Notes: generated from the sequence alone by a model not told the origin. Shown: positions 13,096 to 26,089, numbered from the stretch's first letter. The stretch: DNA of 64,000 nt from Brachynemurus nebulosus (GCA_035578155.1 JAPWDM010000005.1:33318108-33382107); one strand, 5' to 3'. A program made the numbers and translations.

Positions 13096-14215
13096 AAGCG
13101 ACCATGAGCGTTCTAGTGGCTGATTTTTCTTTAAATTGATTCTAAATTTAAAAAAGAATAAAATATTACAATACTATTTTTTTATCAAATGCCGGCGTCA
13201 ACGTGAAAAGTTGAAATTAATGAAAGTAATAGGTAAGATACATGTATAAATTTTATATTAGTAGTATTCTATAAGTAAAATTGATATTTAAAAAAAAATT
13301 TATAACATTTTTTTAGAGAGAGAAAAAACTATTGACAAATACATTGAGGAGAGAATCGACTACAGAGAATGCTGTGTATTACAAATACATTAAGAAGTTG
13401 AAGTAAAAAAATTGACTGATGGGATTACTTTAATGGCGGTCAAACCATTAATTTAATGGTTTATCTAATATTTATAAACAAGTCTCCGTGGTTACAAGTT
13501 GGGCTTCCTAAAATGGAGTCATGCTTCAAAATTTAATGCCTGTGGTATCTCTAGGGAACATATCGCGAACTTAGTGTTACACTGTTCCATGTCGACATTT
13601 TGAAATCTCGAGAAAAATAAGTTTGAAGTTTTGACATATTTTAAAATGCAATTTATATAATATGAATTAATTTTAATTTCCAAAGAAGCAGGTATAAACA
13701 AATTACAGTACCCATATCAAAATATTATGTGAAGCAATAACAAATTGAACCAAAAAATAATTTGGAACATAAAATTCTTTGTGAAACAGAACTTTTAATA
13801 AAATTATTTATACTTTTAGGAGATGGAATTTTGATGTTTTGTTGATTTCTACCGTTCTTTAAGGAATTTTGATTAAATTTAAATTTATATAGATAGACAA
13901 TGAAATGGAGAACTCAAATATGTGAAAAAGTGCAAATCTCAAAAAAGTCGATATAGAACAGTGTAACACTAGGTTCGCGATATGTTAATATGTTCAATTC
14001 AGTGCTCAGTGGACAAATATGATATTTTCGAATGAATACGTATAGAGTAAAATCAAACATTCATAGGAATACTTGTCAAATTATTTATTTTTATCAATTT
14101 TTATAGCATTGAAGCTGTGGCTTAATCAAAAAATAGTATTTAAATTTTATATTTTATTTTAAATTCTGCATCGATTAAAAAAAAACCAGCCACTAGAACG
14201 CTCGTGGTCACTTTT
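13096..14215. mobile_element. nested inverted-repeat element
   Basis: The outer arms are GACCATGAGCGTTCTAGTGG at about 13100 and its near-complement at 14186-14211. A second inverted pair lies inside: TCGCGAACTTAGTGTTACAC near 13563 against the complement of GTGTAACACTAGGTTCGCGA near 13960. The two pairs are concentric. This fits either one element with long imperfect arms or one element inserted in another. No transposase frame is seen. Confidence 0.6.
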
Positions 14216-15689
14216 TCAATTTCTAAGCATATTTTTAAGGGTAAATTCCTCGCCTAAATCCTAGTTTTAATTTAGCCCCAATATATTTATCACTAAGGAG
14301 CAAAAAAACTAATTTTTAAAAAATCATTTTTTTAATAAGTGTGAGGACAGACCGTGACGGGCGCTCGGAACGGCAATTAAGAAATTATATTGCATACTTG
14401 ACAAAAGAGCCAAAACGTGACAAACTGACCAAAACACGACAATTTTCTTTGTCGAAATTTAAATTCACTTGATTTTAATTGTGTTCAGAAATTATTACCT
14501 ACTTGAATGTTTGGGTATAAGTCAAGTAGTACAACATAATTACATGACATCCACTTAGCCCGCACGATGACCGTCTTGGTCTGACCGGGCCTTTAAGGAT
14601 CTTAAACTTTTACTGAAATTCCAAAAATTTTTATAAATTTTTGGTGAAATGACGTAAAAAAAAATAGAGAGGGAGACAAAATATACCTCACTTTGAAGCT
14701 CAGTATTTCGTGAACGGAGCCTAAAAATGAAAATTTTCGTTCACAAAAATTACTTTTTTTCGGAAATCAGTTTACATAAAATAATGGTTCATAAACCTTT
14801 TTATGAGACTTTTTCTCCTTTTTCCAATGGTCACATTTTCTTGATACTACGTCATTAATTTTTTCAACTATATACCCAGCTTCAAAACAAATCCATGTTA
14901 AAACGTTACACTTCAAGGTATAATTTTTTAACGCATTGTAAAAATATAGGAGAAATATAGTGAATATACGTTCCTCTCAGCTCTTGAATGAATTTAACAT
15001 TTTTAAATTATAATTGACTTTAATTATATTAATTAAATTAATTAATTAATGAATAATATTTATAAAAATATTTTATGTATGGAAATTAAAAAATTATTAT
15101 CAGAATATTCTATCGTACAAACAAACAATAATTATTCAAATTATCAGAAAACATGTCGGTTGAATAAAGATTTTCCTAAACAGATATTACACAGATATTA
15201 GACCAGAATAAATATATTAAGAATAAATTTTATGTACTTACAGATAGGTTATTTCATGTATTGTTGTGGGTACATATTTGAGAAGTATAAAATGTAACTT
15301 TTTAATTTCCCATGTACCGTTTTCCTCTCTAAATTAATTTGGTTTTGCTGAGATTATGACTGACCTAGTAATAAACTGTATTTTACCGATTTTAGGTTGC
15401 AACGTAATTTTCACTTGCTGTTTCACAAATTTTCTTTAAGTACTTGTTCCAGTAACATCAACAGTAGTCACAGTACAACTCGTGTCATTTTTGTTTTGTA
15501 AAATTTGATAATTCTCTACGACTTAGAAATTATGAAAAAAAGAAAAAAAAACATTGAAAAAATGATCGATTTTTGCTCAATAAGTTGTAAGTAACACAGT
15601 GATCTTTTTTTTATAGTTTTTGAAGTGTTGAATTTAAACATAATAATTTAAAAATATAATCCCACCTTCTGACAATTGGAGATAATCGT
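14216..15689. other. AT-rich non-coding stretch
   Basis: I see no supported gene or repeat. The short segment near 14341-14380 is more GC-rich than its surroundings, but I could not assign it. Confidence 0.4.
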
Positions 15690-16035
15690 TTATAGACCAG
15701 AGACGGTAAACACTTTTGGAAAGAGCAGAATCGTAAATGATCATGACTTCTTTAATAAACTTTTTGGACTCGCGGCACCCTTAAGGTGTAAATCACATCC
15801 TGCGGTGCCCCGCGAAGACTGGATTGACTTATTTTACAAAATTTTCTCTAAAATATAAGTGACAAGCAAAAAATAAAACAAAAACATTTCAACATTCGTT
15901 TTCTTTCCTCAAATATATAACTAGCGAGCAAAAGAAAAAAAAACATTCCAACATCTTTTACCGAAAAGCCCTCTTTTCTTACCGACGCAACCGCAGAACG
16001 CCAGGGCACCGTGTCGCACATTTTGGGAGGCCCTG
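15690..16035. repeat. old miniature-element remnant with internal tandem units
   Basis: The text at 15760-15820 (CTCGCGGCACCCTTAAGG, CTGCGGTGCCCCGCGAAGAC) and at 16000-16030 (CGCCAGGGCACC, GGGAGGCCCTG) is GC-rich. Between them are two diverged units of about 60 bp, each carrying A(G)CAAAA-ACATT(T/C)CAACAT. The layout resembles the element at 35829-36138. Confidence 0.4.
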
Positions 16036-16289
16036 TTTTACATCAATCAGTAATAATTACCCAGCTATATCAAGTGTTTATTTGTCAATTTATCTGGACA
16101 CCGTATTTGTTAATTTCATTCATAAATGAATGAAATTAACATTGAAAAATTGAAATTTGCTTATAATAAAAGCCATGTGTTCCTATAGAAGTTACATTTG
16201 TTTTTTTTAATTGTTATTTTTAAATTTCATGCAACAGAAATTGTAAGAAATCAGTCATTTTTTTAGTGTGTCCTTCGGTCGAAAAGATA

Positions 16290-17467
16290 AAATAGTATAT
16301 AGTACAATAAGTGGGAAAAGAGGCTTATTTATCACGAATTTGAGTTTGTTGCGCGAGCCCGCAAGGCGAGTGCAACAATTCATATGAGTAAGAAATAAGC
16401 TTTTCCCACGTATTTTACACTATACTTTTTCTACGAGAACATTTTTTTCGGAAAATTTGCATTAATATTTATTTAAATAAATAGTAAAAAAAATTTTCTA
16501 CTCCTCTTGAAGAACACACTCATTACGTATCGGTAAATTGTTGAGAAAGTTAGGCATTATTCAAAGGTGTGGAAGAATGACCATTACTCAATAGCTACCG
16601 ACCAATGAAATTACCGTATTAACCATTATTTAGTGGCCCGGCATTTGTTTTGTGTATGATATATGTATCAAATTTTAATTTCATATATGTTGCGTAGTAA
16701 CGTCAAAGTAAACAAAGTAGTTTGTATTTTGTTTTCATTGTTTGTACATATATAAACATTTAATGAAATTAGAGATAGATTAAAAATTGTATTCTTTTAA
16801 TTTAAAATTTATATTCAATTTTATTTAAATCAAAAAGGAAAAAAATCCCAGAAAAAATATCGTATTCAACTCGCTTGCAATGGTTATTACTCACTCAGAT
16901 GCATTACGACACTCGCCTCGTAAACTCGGCTCGTGTCGCAATTTCATCTTCGTGAGTAATAGCTATCATTACCAGCTTGTTGAATAATATACTATTATTA
17001 ATTTATGTCAGTTGTAAAATGTTCAAATTTTTGCCAATGCATACTTTGAAACTATGGAAACAAAAATCAGTAATCAACATATATATTATGGCCACAAGCT
17101 CAAAGGACCTCTAGAAACTGTGGTGAGGGGAACACAAATTGTATTATTTCCATAGTTACCAACCAAACCAAGTAATTACGTTTTTATATGAGTGAGTGAG
17201 TAAACTTCTATTTATTAATAGACAAAGATAAATGCAGATGTAGATAAAAAAGTTCTTTTTAGCTTGCGCCAATAATATGTATATTTTCAAAAGTATTTGT
17301 ATAAATTTTATAACAGTATATTGTTATTAAATTAACGAAACAGCCTACTTTTTATTATATTAAGCCGTGGGAACTTATTTCGCACGTTATTCTCGCACGG
17401 TGTGGACAATTGTTAATTTTTACATATAGTTGCCCGTGCGCAAAATGTTACTTTTAAGAGTAGGAAT
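16290..17467. repeat. palindromic repeat family R1, copy A, with internal insertion
   Basis: The copy opens with a roughly 140-base imperfect hairpin (16290-16430). Its arms contain GTGGGAAAAG and CTTTTCCCAC, and its centre reads GCGAGCCCGCAAGGCGAGTG. The body then resembles 17600-17960, but about 500 bases (16502-16997) interrupt it. That insert carries its own palindrome and recurs at 46746-47182. The far end carries CACGGTGTGG and CCGTGCGCAAAATG, as in copy B. Confidence 0.65.
16502..16997. mobile_element. R1b element inserted in R1 copy A
   Basis: The segment is missing from copy B (17468-17960) at the equivalent point, and its complement is found alone at 46746-47182. It contains an imperfect palindrome at about 16885-16970: TTACTCACTCAGATGCATTA pairs with the GATGAAATTG-type arm, and CACTCGCCTCG with CGGCTCGTGTCG. 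The right edge, ATAATATACTATT, is matched by AATAGTATATTAT at 46746. No protein is encoded. Class unknown. Confidence 0.55.
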
Positions 17468-17960
17468 AGAAAATGGTATATTGTACAATAAGTGGGAAAA
17501 GACGCTTATATTTCACGAATATGAGTTTATTGCGCAAACCCACAGGGCGAGTGCAACAATTCATATGAGTGAGAAATAAGCTTTTCCCACGTATTTTACA
17601 CTATACTTTTTCTACGAGCACATTTTTTTCGTAAAATTTAACATAAATAATTAAAATAAAATTTAAATAAGTAGTAAAAATTTTTTAAATTTATAATGTC
17701 AGTGGTAAGATGTTCAAATTTTTGCCGAAGCATACTTTGAAACTATGGAAACAATAATAAAGAATCAAGATACATATGTATATTTTTAGAATTACTTATA
17801 ACATTATATATTAAATCAGACATAGCCAACTTTTTTATTATATTAAGCCGTGCGAAATAATTTCCCACGGCTATTTCCACACAGTGTGGGCAATTGTAAA
17901 TTTTTACATATAGTTAACCGTGCGCAAAATGTTACTTTTAATAGTAGGAGTAGAAAAAAT
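17468..17960. repeat. palindromic repeat family R1, copy B (uninterrupted)
   Basis: The hairpin module at 17470-17612 is nearly the same as in copy A (GTGGGAAAAG and CTTTTCCCAC arms). The body then runs without interruption through TAAGTAGTAAAAA, TGGTAAGATGTTC and CATAGCCAAC to GTTACTTTTAATAGTAGGAG. It is the reference for the two filled copies, at 16290 and 48002. Confidence 0.7.
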
Positions 17961-19149
17961 TAATTTTTATTCTAGTATGAAATATTTTACTACAATTTTC
18001 ACTGACTAACAACAATCTCACCTAGACTTTAGAGTTTTAAGACGAAAGTTTTCTCTTCTGATAATTAAGTATTACTTACTGATATTTTACTGTATCAATG
18101 GTTTGATTAACAACTCAGACTTGAATTTCTAAATATTTCTATTAATATATAATTGCAAGCAATTACATTTCAATTCTAAGTTCAATTAATTGATAATTTT
18201 AATTAACTTTAATTACACCACTGTGCCTCACCGCCCGTTTTATTCAACGCAAAACTCATCATATCATCAATAATTAGCATAGTAAAAAAGAAAATAATGC
18301 GGTACATTAATTGTTCATTACATTTAACGGCAGTGAAATAAAAAAATTAAACAATCAATGACTTCACTAACATAATTATAATTTTTTTTTAAAAACTATA
18401 CATAATTAATTAAAATAATAATTAATTTGGTTAATCAAAAAAATATATTTTTTTCCAAAGCAAACTTAATCTTTTTAAATATTTTTTTATTTTATTTCAA
18501 AACTATTGGATCGATTCCTCACAAAATAATGGAAAAATATTTATTATTTATTTTAAATAATACATTTTTAATGTTTTTTAATTAGGCGACCAGTTTTTGA
18601 AAAATACTATCCCCGCGCCCCGCCTTGGCCGCATAATATTCTTTCAACCAATAAAATTTATGTTGCTTAATTATTTAATGTTTTCAAAATTAATTTTGAA
18701 TAATTTAAAAAACAATAAAAAAAATTATGATTTTTTTCTTCACGTTTACAAAACTTGATATTTATCTATAATTCTTTATTTTATTTCAGTAATCGTAATC
18801 ATTAAGAATTTACTTAGCATTTACATTAGACACTCCCTTAAGATTACAAACTCCGCCTCGTATAAAATCTTAAAAACATAATTCATTCAGTTATTGAATT
18901 GTTAAAAATTTAAATTTGATTTTTTTTTTTTGTGTTAACATTAGCTACAACATGTAGTAGCATTGGACTGAAACGAAATCACAGAAAAAAATTATTAAAA
19001 TTTTTGATAATTTTGAATCAGAATCGGATTTACATTTTAAGGTCTCTTGGAACCACTGAAATTATAAGACAAATAGGCGAAATTAATCGGCCTGCTCCAT
19101 ACTATAGAGCCACTCTCAATACACTCTTGGCCCAGTTTCACTCCGGTAA
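17961..19149. other. AT-rich non-coding stretch
   Basis: I see no supported gene. A 143-codon frame starting at 18932 runs out of this stretch into the R4 copy and has no domain. Confidence 0.4.
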
Positions 19150-19330
19150 AATCAAGTTATACTCAGGAGACGACGTTTTTTTTCTTGGCTCGCCACTTCA
19201 ATTTTTCGGGAAAAGTGGACTCTTCTTAGGAAGCCCTTGGCGTAAATCGCTTCAGGATGCAAAGTTTGTAGTTACGCCTCTGCTTCTGTGTACGAATATT
19301 TTAGCAATCGAGGAGCGTATTGGAATAGGC
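19150..19330 (+). repeat. dispersed repeat family R4, copy 2
   Basis: This is the counterpart of 7830-8035, with GGGAAAAGTGGACTCTTCTT, GGCGTAAATCGCTTCAGG and TTTGTAGTTACGCCTCTG in the same order. The copies are diverged. The open frame across it is a by-product. Confidence 0.5.
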
Positions 19331-19684
19331 ACTATAATGTGGGACAGGCGTAAGAATTCTTAGGTTTGTTTTTCACCTACAACTGATTAATTATATTGTT
19401 TTGACTAACAAAATGATAATAGTTTTTCTTGTGGGAGTTTTTGCGATTAGAAACACACAATTTAACAACGAGTCGTATTCCATAAAACGTTCACTGGATA
19501 TTTAAAAGTCATTATAAACTTCAGTACCTAATTATTGTAAATGAAATGGGAATATTGACAAGAACCTTGCTAATTAAGTCGAGTCTTCTACTCAGTTTTG
19601 ACGGTAGATTTTAACTCGTGTTACTGACATTGTACATATTTTTAAGTAGATGTGACTTAGCTTTCAAATGTTTTTTAGCTTTTA
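19331..19684. other. AT-rich spacer
   Basis: No gene or repeat was recognised in this stretch. Confidence 0.4.
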
Positions 19685-19848
19685 TACACGGAGAGAAAAT
19701 TCCTATAAAAATTACTGTGCTCATACTACAATCGACGTGTAACAGGCGAACATATTCAATTTTACCGTACAAAAATTGAATATGTTCGCCTGTTACACGT
19801 CGATTGTATTATGAGCACAGTAATTTTTATAGGAATTTCTCCGTGTAG
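19685..19848. mobile_element. foldback element with arms of about 78 bp
   Basis: The left arm (about 19685-19763) begins TACACGGAGAGAAAATTCC. The right arm (about 19770-19848) is its near-perfect complement, ending GGAATTTCTCCGTGTA. Only about 6-8 bases separate them, so the whole 164-bp unit can form one hairpin. The ACACGGAGA end is a text I associate with insect foldback MITEs. Arm identity is high, suggesting recent activity or conversion. Confidence 0.8.
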
Positions 19849-19861
19849 AGTTATCAGCAAA

Positions 19862-20490
19862 ATTTAATATATAAAATTCTTGTGTCACAGTTTTCGTCAC
19901 CATACTTCTCCGAAACGGATCGACCGATTTTGATGAAATTTTTATATATTCAGTAGGTCTGAGAATAGGTTGGTATCTATTTTTTATACCCCTAAGTGAT
20001 ATGGGTGGTCCACCCAAAATTTTATTTTTATATTTTTTAGACAATATTTTTTTTTTTATGATGTGGCATAAAAAAATACATACAACGCTAAATTTTCATC
20101 CTTCTACTATCAACCCCTATTTTCGTATAGCGAGCGGAGCGAATCATTCATTACATGGAATTAACCTTTTATAAAATTTCGAACTGTTTAGCGAGCACTT
20201 TATTCTTAATGATTTAAAATTGGCTAAACTATTTTCATCTTTATTAGTAAATCGTATGGCGAGCGGAGCGAAGCATTACATGGAATTAACCTTTTATAGA
20301 ATTTTGAACTCTTTAACGAGCGAAGCGAAGCACTTTATACTCGCGCCTATTCTCAATCCCATATGATTTAAAATTGGCTAAACTATTTTCAGCTTTATTA
20401 GTAAATATTGATTTCATTGTAACAAAATCATAAGAAAAAATTAATTCAATCAATTATAACTACTTGGCCACAGCAACGCGTGGCCGGTAT
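19862..20490 (+). mobile_element. Helitron-like non-autonomous relic
   Basis: The left end reads ATATATAAAATTCTTGTGTC, close to the ATAAATTCTCGTGTCACA start I know from invertebrate Helitrons. It is followed by GAAACGGATCGACCGATTTT and ATATGGGTGGTCCACCC. The right end has the terminal stem GGCCAC (20466-20471) and GTGGCC (20480-20485) within CACAGCAACGCGTGGCCGG, as in Helitron 3' ends. The expected CTAGT end is lost. GCGAGCGGAGCGAA repeats occur between them. No Rep/helicase is present. Confidence 0.7.
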
Positions 20491-22701
20491 TATATATTTT
20501 CTAAAAGTTGACATTTTTTTCCTAGAGACCTCTCAAAGGCAAATCCGGCCCTGATCGGAAGCGTTTAATAATTCTTCTTTACCAACCTTCAACTTTGTCC
20601 TTCTGTATTCCCAAGGTCAAATCTTTAAAATTCAGTTACAGTTTTAATTAAGATCGGTATAGTAAGTAACATCTGCATATATTCGATTCACAAAGCCCAC
20701 TAAACAGAAATGACAAAAAAAATTTTAAAATTAAATTCGCTTGTGTAAATAAACTGCAAACAATATAGCGAGAATACGCGGAAATAAATTCAAAAAAATA
20801 AAAAAAAAGCCGTATTATATTCTAAATATTAAAATTACATATATAAGTGTATTGTATAATCAATCTTTTTTTGGGGAGATGACATTAACAAATTCGGTGA
20901 AAAAGAGTATTAATTTTGATGGTTTGGCTAACTGGTTATTTTAAATCACAGCGTGGTTGCAACCAGCAATGGGACATGTATATATAACTTGTTTGTCAGC
21001 GATACTACTTAATTCTCAAATTGTAAACAGTATAATTTTTTTTATGAATTGTCTAATAATGGCAAGATCAATTTTTCGGAGTATTGTATAATTTTTTTGA
21101 ATAATTTGTATTTTGTATGCCCATTACAGAAATTAGCATTAAAACAATCCTCTCTAAAATGTGTAGACTCTTTATGATCCAAAATGGATTCGGACTTGAA
21201 TATGTAAGGGGAGAGATGTGTAAATAATAACAAAAAAATTCTGTTCCAAAACTTGGAGTTTTCAAAATATTCACCATGTTTTAAAAAAATAATGTTACAA
21301 TTGACATCATTAGAAAATCGATTGTAACCGAATTAAAAGAACTAACAGAAATATCGTTTTAAAGCTAACCGTTTTTTGATGGTATCGTATAAAGAAGTTG
21401 ATAGTGTACAACTGTACAACTTCAGTGAGTATCACTATTTTTTACAACTAGGCATTATACAAAAAAAGAGGTTGCTGTCAGAAAACTCTAAAGGACTAAA
21501 GTATAATTTTTAACCCCGAATGTGAAGTTTATGATCAGAGGAGCTGTAGAGGTCCGAGGGAATCAATTCATACAATCAATCCTATAACAATTATATACTC
21601 CTTTTTGCAATTTCGGACTATTTAAAGCAATAAAAATAGTTTAAATGTTATTTAAATTGTATAAAACAATACGATATCAAGTACACTGTGAAGAAATTAA
21701 ACAAATTGGACAATACAATATAACTGCCGTTATCTACAAGTTTGAATTTGTTTATTAAATTAAATATAGATAGTCTTTTACCTAACATCACTATGTAAGT
21801 TAGATTTCGCTTGCTAATTAGGGCCGTTTTATAAATTCGGCTTGCTTGATTAGCTCAAAAGCGTAAGAAAACGATTTTTAGTCCCTTTGGACTATAAATG
21901 ACACTTTATTGCCTATCATGAATGACTAAAATATGTACTTTAGTCCCTGAATTGCAAAAAAAAATTTATCGATATTGTAGAAAACTGACATTTAAGAAAT
22001 TTTTAATTTACGCTAATAGTTTGACCTCTAATCATAAAGTTGCAGTCGACCCCTTCAACATCAACATAGAAAGATGAAAATATATCCAGATCTAGAGCGA
22101 AACCTTGAAAACTTCTAATTTCCGTCGGAAAAGATTTTAATACCGCAGTACTTATATCGCTTTTCGTCAAGGATGTTTTGATATACTAATTTTATCCTTG
22201 AAATCCTATATTCAATTTCTTTGGGTACTTATTCGTATTTACGCAAAATGAATCCGCTCGCAACGGTTGTAAAATTTAATTGTACTACCTAACCTAAACC
22301 CAGACTCATCAGTGGACCATAATTTCCGAACTGGTGTTGTACAAAAAAAGAAATAATACATGTTTTAGTTTTTGTCACATTTTTCTCCTCTTGTATCAAG
22401 TGCCACAGTATAAATATTTTTAAAACCAATACGGGCAATGGTCTGAGCATCCGTACCTCTGTTTGTTCGCTTAGATCAGCGGATTCGCTTAGGACTGCTC
22501 AACGGATTTTTTTATGTTTATTTATAAAACGCACGACTATATATGTATGTATATATACCAAATATCGTGGTTTTAGTGACATGCATGACACGACTTAAAG
22601 CTACTTATTATATTTTTAGTGAATTTTAACATATTTTTTTTTTTTACTCTGCAAATATATGTAAGTATATTATAAAAAAAGAATAGATTGCTGAATATAT
22701 T
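20491..22701. other. AT-rich non-coding stretch
   Basis: I see no supported gene or delimited element. Overlapping minus-strand frames at 21042-21277 have no domain. Confidence 0.4.
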
Positions 22702-23274
22702 AGTCCAGGCGGTATCGGCGCATGAGTACCGAGAAAACCATTCCACCTCAATTTTTTTATGCGATCCTGTTCAAATTGCCCTACTGATGATATAAATGCA
22801 TGTTGCCATGGGGAAACCGAGGGCCATATTGTTTAAACCGAAATTGTTTAAACAATTACAAGGAATTGTTATTTTTCGACCGGACAAATTTTTTTATATT
22901 CTTTATTGAAGTACAAATAAAAAAGGTCCTATGACTTTTCACGATAAAGTTAATATTTTTAGAGATACGAATTTTTAAGTTCGAGATTTTTCGAAGCTTT
23001 AAAAATTCATATCTCTAAAAATACTAACTTTATCGTAAAAAGCCATAGGACCCTTTTTATTTGTATTCCAATAAAAAATATAAAAAAAATTGTCCGGTTG
23101 AAAAATAACAATTCCTTGCAATTGTTTAAACAATTTCGGTTTAAACAATATGGCCCCGGGTTGCCCCATGGCAACATGCATTTATATCATCAGTAGGGTA
23201 ATTTGAACAGGATCGCATAAAGAAATTGAGGTGGAATAGTTTTCGGTACTCATGCGCCAATACCTCCTGGACTA
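22702..23274. mobile_element. large foldback element with arms of about 270 bp
   Basis: The two halves are near-complementary over their whole length around a centre near 22985. AGTCCAGGCGGTATCGGCGC at the left end pairs with GCGCCAATACCTCCTGGACT at the right. GCATGTTGCCATGGGG pairs with CCCCATGGCAACATGC, and AAATTGTTTAAACAATT occurs in both. Mismatches are few. The RNA would form a hairpin of roughly 270 bp. There is no coding capacity. Confidence 0.8.
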
Positions 23275-23689
23275 TATGGCTGTATTATTTTTTTGGATTT
23301 TATTCAAAATGAAATTGCTTATAACACGATATGAATTTATTGTGTATGAATTTCATTATTTTCCATTCTATGAGAAAACAAGTTATCAAATACGAGATAC
23401 CGGGTGTTTATTGATTTTATGATTTTTAAACTCTTACTCAAAAAAAATATATCTTTTATCAATTATACCACTTCAATCTGTCTGGACTAAAACCTACTTC
23501 AGTTCAAAAATTAAACTTTCTCAGTATAGGTACTACAAAACTTATTTAGTAATAGTGGGATAATATGGGGTTTGCGACTGTTTTTCAGACTTTTGTCTAA
23601 TATAAATCTACGTTGATCTTTTGTACCACAAAATCATTAATTTACAAGGGAAATTCTCTCCATAGTACCCCAAGAATAACATTTCAAAA
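23275..23689. other. AT-rich spacer
   Basis: No feature was recognised in this stretch. Confidence 0.4.
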
Positions 23690-23960
23690 TACAGCGTATT
23701 CATAAAATCACACAAAAAAAAAATTCAAAAACTTCATAAATAGCTATAAAAATAAATAATATTTACTTCCTATGAAGAAAAAAATTATTCGGTGAATCGG
23801 GACGGCATAAAGAAATTTTTTATAGAAAATCCATAATTTAGAATGCTTAGATTTCTTTAGAAATTGCTTTTCTAAACAAAATAAATTATTAATAAAAATA
23901 ATAATTTAAAAAAAAAAATAATAAGTTTACTGATGACGCCACTAAGTACCTAATTAGTAA
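23690..23960 (+). repeat. dispersed repeat family R3, copy 3 (degraded)
   Basis: The segment shares with 11460-11640 the sequence AAAAACTTCATAAATAGCTATAA, a damaged hairpin motif (CGGTGAATCGGGACGGCATAA) and then AGAATGCTTAGATTTC with AGAAATTGCTTTT. It is the most degraded of the three copies. Confidence 0.5.
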
Positions 23961-26089
23961 TTTTTCTTAACGATTCAATAAAAATTTATTTTGACAATGC
24001 AACATTTGTCACCATATTTTATCACTCTGCACAGAACCCTCTGTATCTCCTACAGCGTATCCTAAGTATTCGATAAAAATCTTTATTTGCTTTACGTAAT
24101 TGATAAAAATTGATAAAAAGATTGGCAAAATCTTTATCTTAATCTGTTACATTCTGTACAAATTATCTAGTTCAAATACATATTATGCATCTATGTCGAA
24201 GAAGCGACAAATGAGAAGACATCTATGTATATATGTATGCATGTTTTTTGCATAGAAATCGTTATGATCTGAAAAGTAATACTCGTAATCATACAAGATG
24301 ATCATCTAACAATCGGGCTTGTCGCGCGTCTGTGTCTCACTATCTCGTACCATTGTCGTTTCGTATTCAGTGTTTTTCATCCACATTTTGTTTTTCCGTT
24401 CAACTATTTCTTTTTTCCCTCATCTCTTTTGTTCTGTTTGCCGTCTTTCTTTCTGCATCTGTTTTTTACAGTGAATATCCATGATGTTATCTTTGTCTAC
24501 ACTCTCTGGGTTCACACTCTGCTTCGTAATTTCGCATACATACATATATAATGTGATAATGTGAATATAGTAGATACATTTTCTTATCATTATATTTATT
24601 TAACAGGTTCTTCTCCTTTCTTTAGATAAAATTTATTATTTTTGAATTTGTATTGTTGGCGTGAAAATTTATCGTTTTTGGGATAAATTTCTCACAAACA
24701 TTCGTTTTTCCTTTGAGTTTATTGAGTATTTGTCACTTATGTTGATAATTAAAGATACAAAATTTAACCCTTTCATGTTTGGACATTAATTTTCTTTTTT
24801 TTTTGTATATTATTTTGAAAATTTTTGCCTTTTTTCAGAAGTTCTTACAGCTTAAAATTATCTTTTTAAAATCATAGTTAAAGCTTAAAATGTGTACTTT
24901 TGATGCTGAAATTCAAAAAAAAAAAAAAAAACAGTAGTCCTTAACTTCTTTTCTCTTACGTACCCCTTTGACTAGACTTTTCACTTACAAATACTCCCTA
25001 TTTTCCAAAATGTAATTTTCAAGTTTTCATATTTTATTGTAATAATTTTTGAAGTTACATCTTCTACATCAGAAATCCTTTCATAGTAGTTAACTTTACA
25101 GTGGACATTTTAAGTTAATGGTCTTGAAAATTTTAAAAATTATCAAATATTTAGTTTCAATATATAAAACTCAATAATCACGTGACTCTCAGTCGAACAC
25201 TCAAATGATGGCCCACTTTTAATAGTGTTTTAAATAAAAACGTCGGTTCTGAAGATTTATAGAATTTGTAATTTCGATTATTTTTTTCCTTTATTTATCT
25301 TTTTAAACCACAGTTATAACTTTGTTGTGTTCTGATCAAGACATCTTATAATTTTGTGGCATCCGTCATTACCAGTAATATTTCCACGTATCCCTAGTAA
25401 GTCCATCGCATACCCTTAGAGGTACGCCTTCCGTTTAAGTTCAAATTATCTTTAAAACGTCTAGAGTTTCGTGAAATCTTTTTTAAACAGATAACTAAAA
25501 CCACAATTTTTTGTTAATCAAACAAATTGAGTTTGGCAACTATTTAATTAAATACGTGTAATCCAAAAACAGACAAAAAGTCACGACAAAAAATATGTCT
25601 GAAAATATAAATTTAAATTGATATTAATTTAAAAAACAGTTTGATACTTTGATATCACTCAATGATCGCTCTGCGGTTACATACTTCATGGGTTGCGTCT
25701 GTATGTAAAATGAAAATTTAATAAATAATTAATATGATTAAAATTATTTCATTAACTAACATTAACTATTGATTAATTTAATTTGCATAATATTTTTAAA
25801 AAATATTATACATAAATAATAAATTTATAAGAGACAAGAATTAATTAAAATAAAATTCAGTGCAGTAAGAAATAACTATCATTAAAATGTATATACATAC
25901 ATACATAATACAATTATTGAACAATAATAAATACACTCTCAAGCCAAATTTATAGGTATGACTTAATTTTATCAAAGGAAAAAAAAAACTCAACTATATC
26001 CACCGTTTGTTCACAACGGCCAAACTGTTTTCATGTTTATAATAGAAAATACGCCGAAATATTGTCAATTTTATAAATTGTCATGAGTT
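23961..26089. other. upstream non-coding stretch
   Basis: The segment 24150-24560 is less AT-biased and pyrimidine-rich in part (CTCATCTCTTTTGTTCTG). It might include an upstream leader or control sequence of the gene. I cannot show this. The remainder is AT-rich with no feature. Confidence 0.35.

Noticed and set aside
18932..19363. 143-codon open frame on the + strand
   Set aside because: It runs into a dispersed repeat (R4), has no domain and lacks gene-like context.
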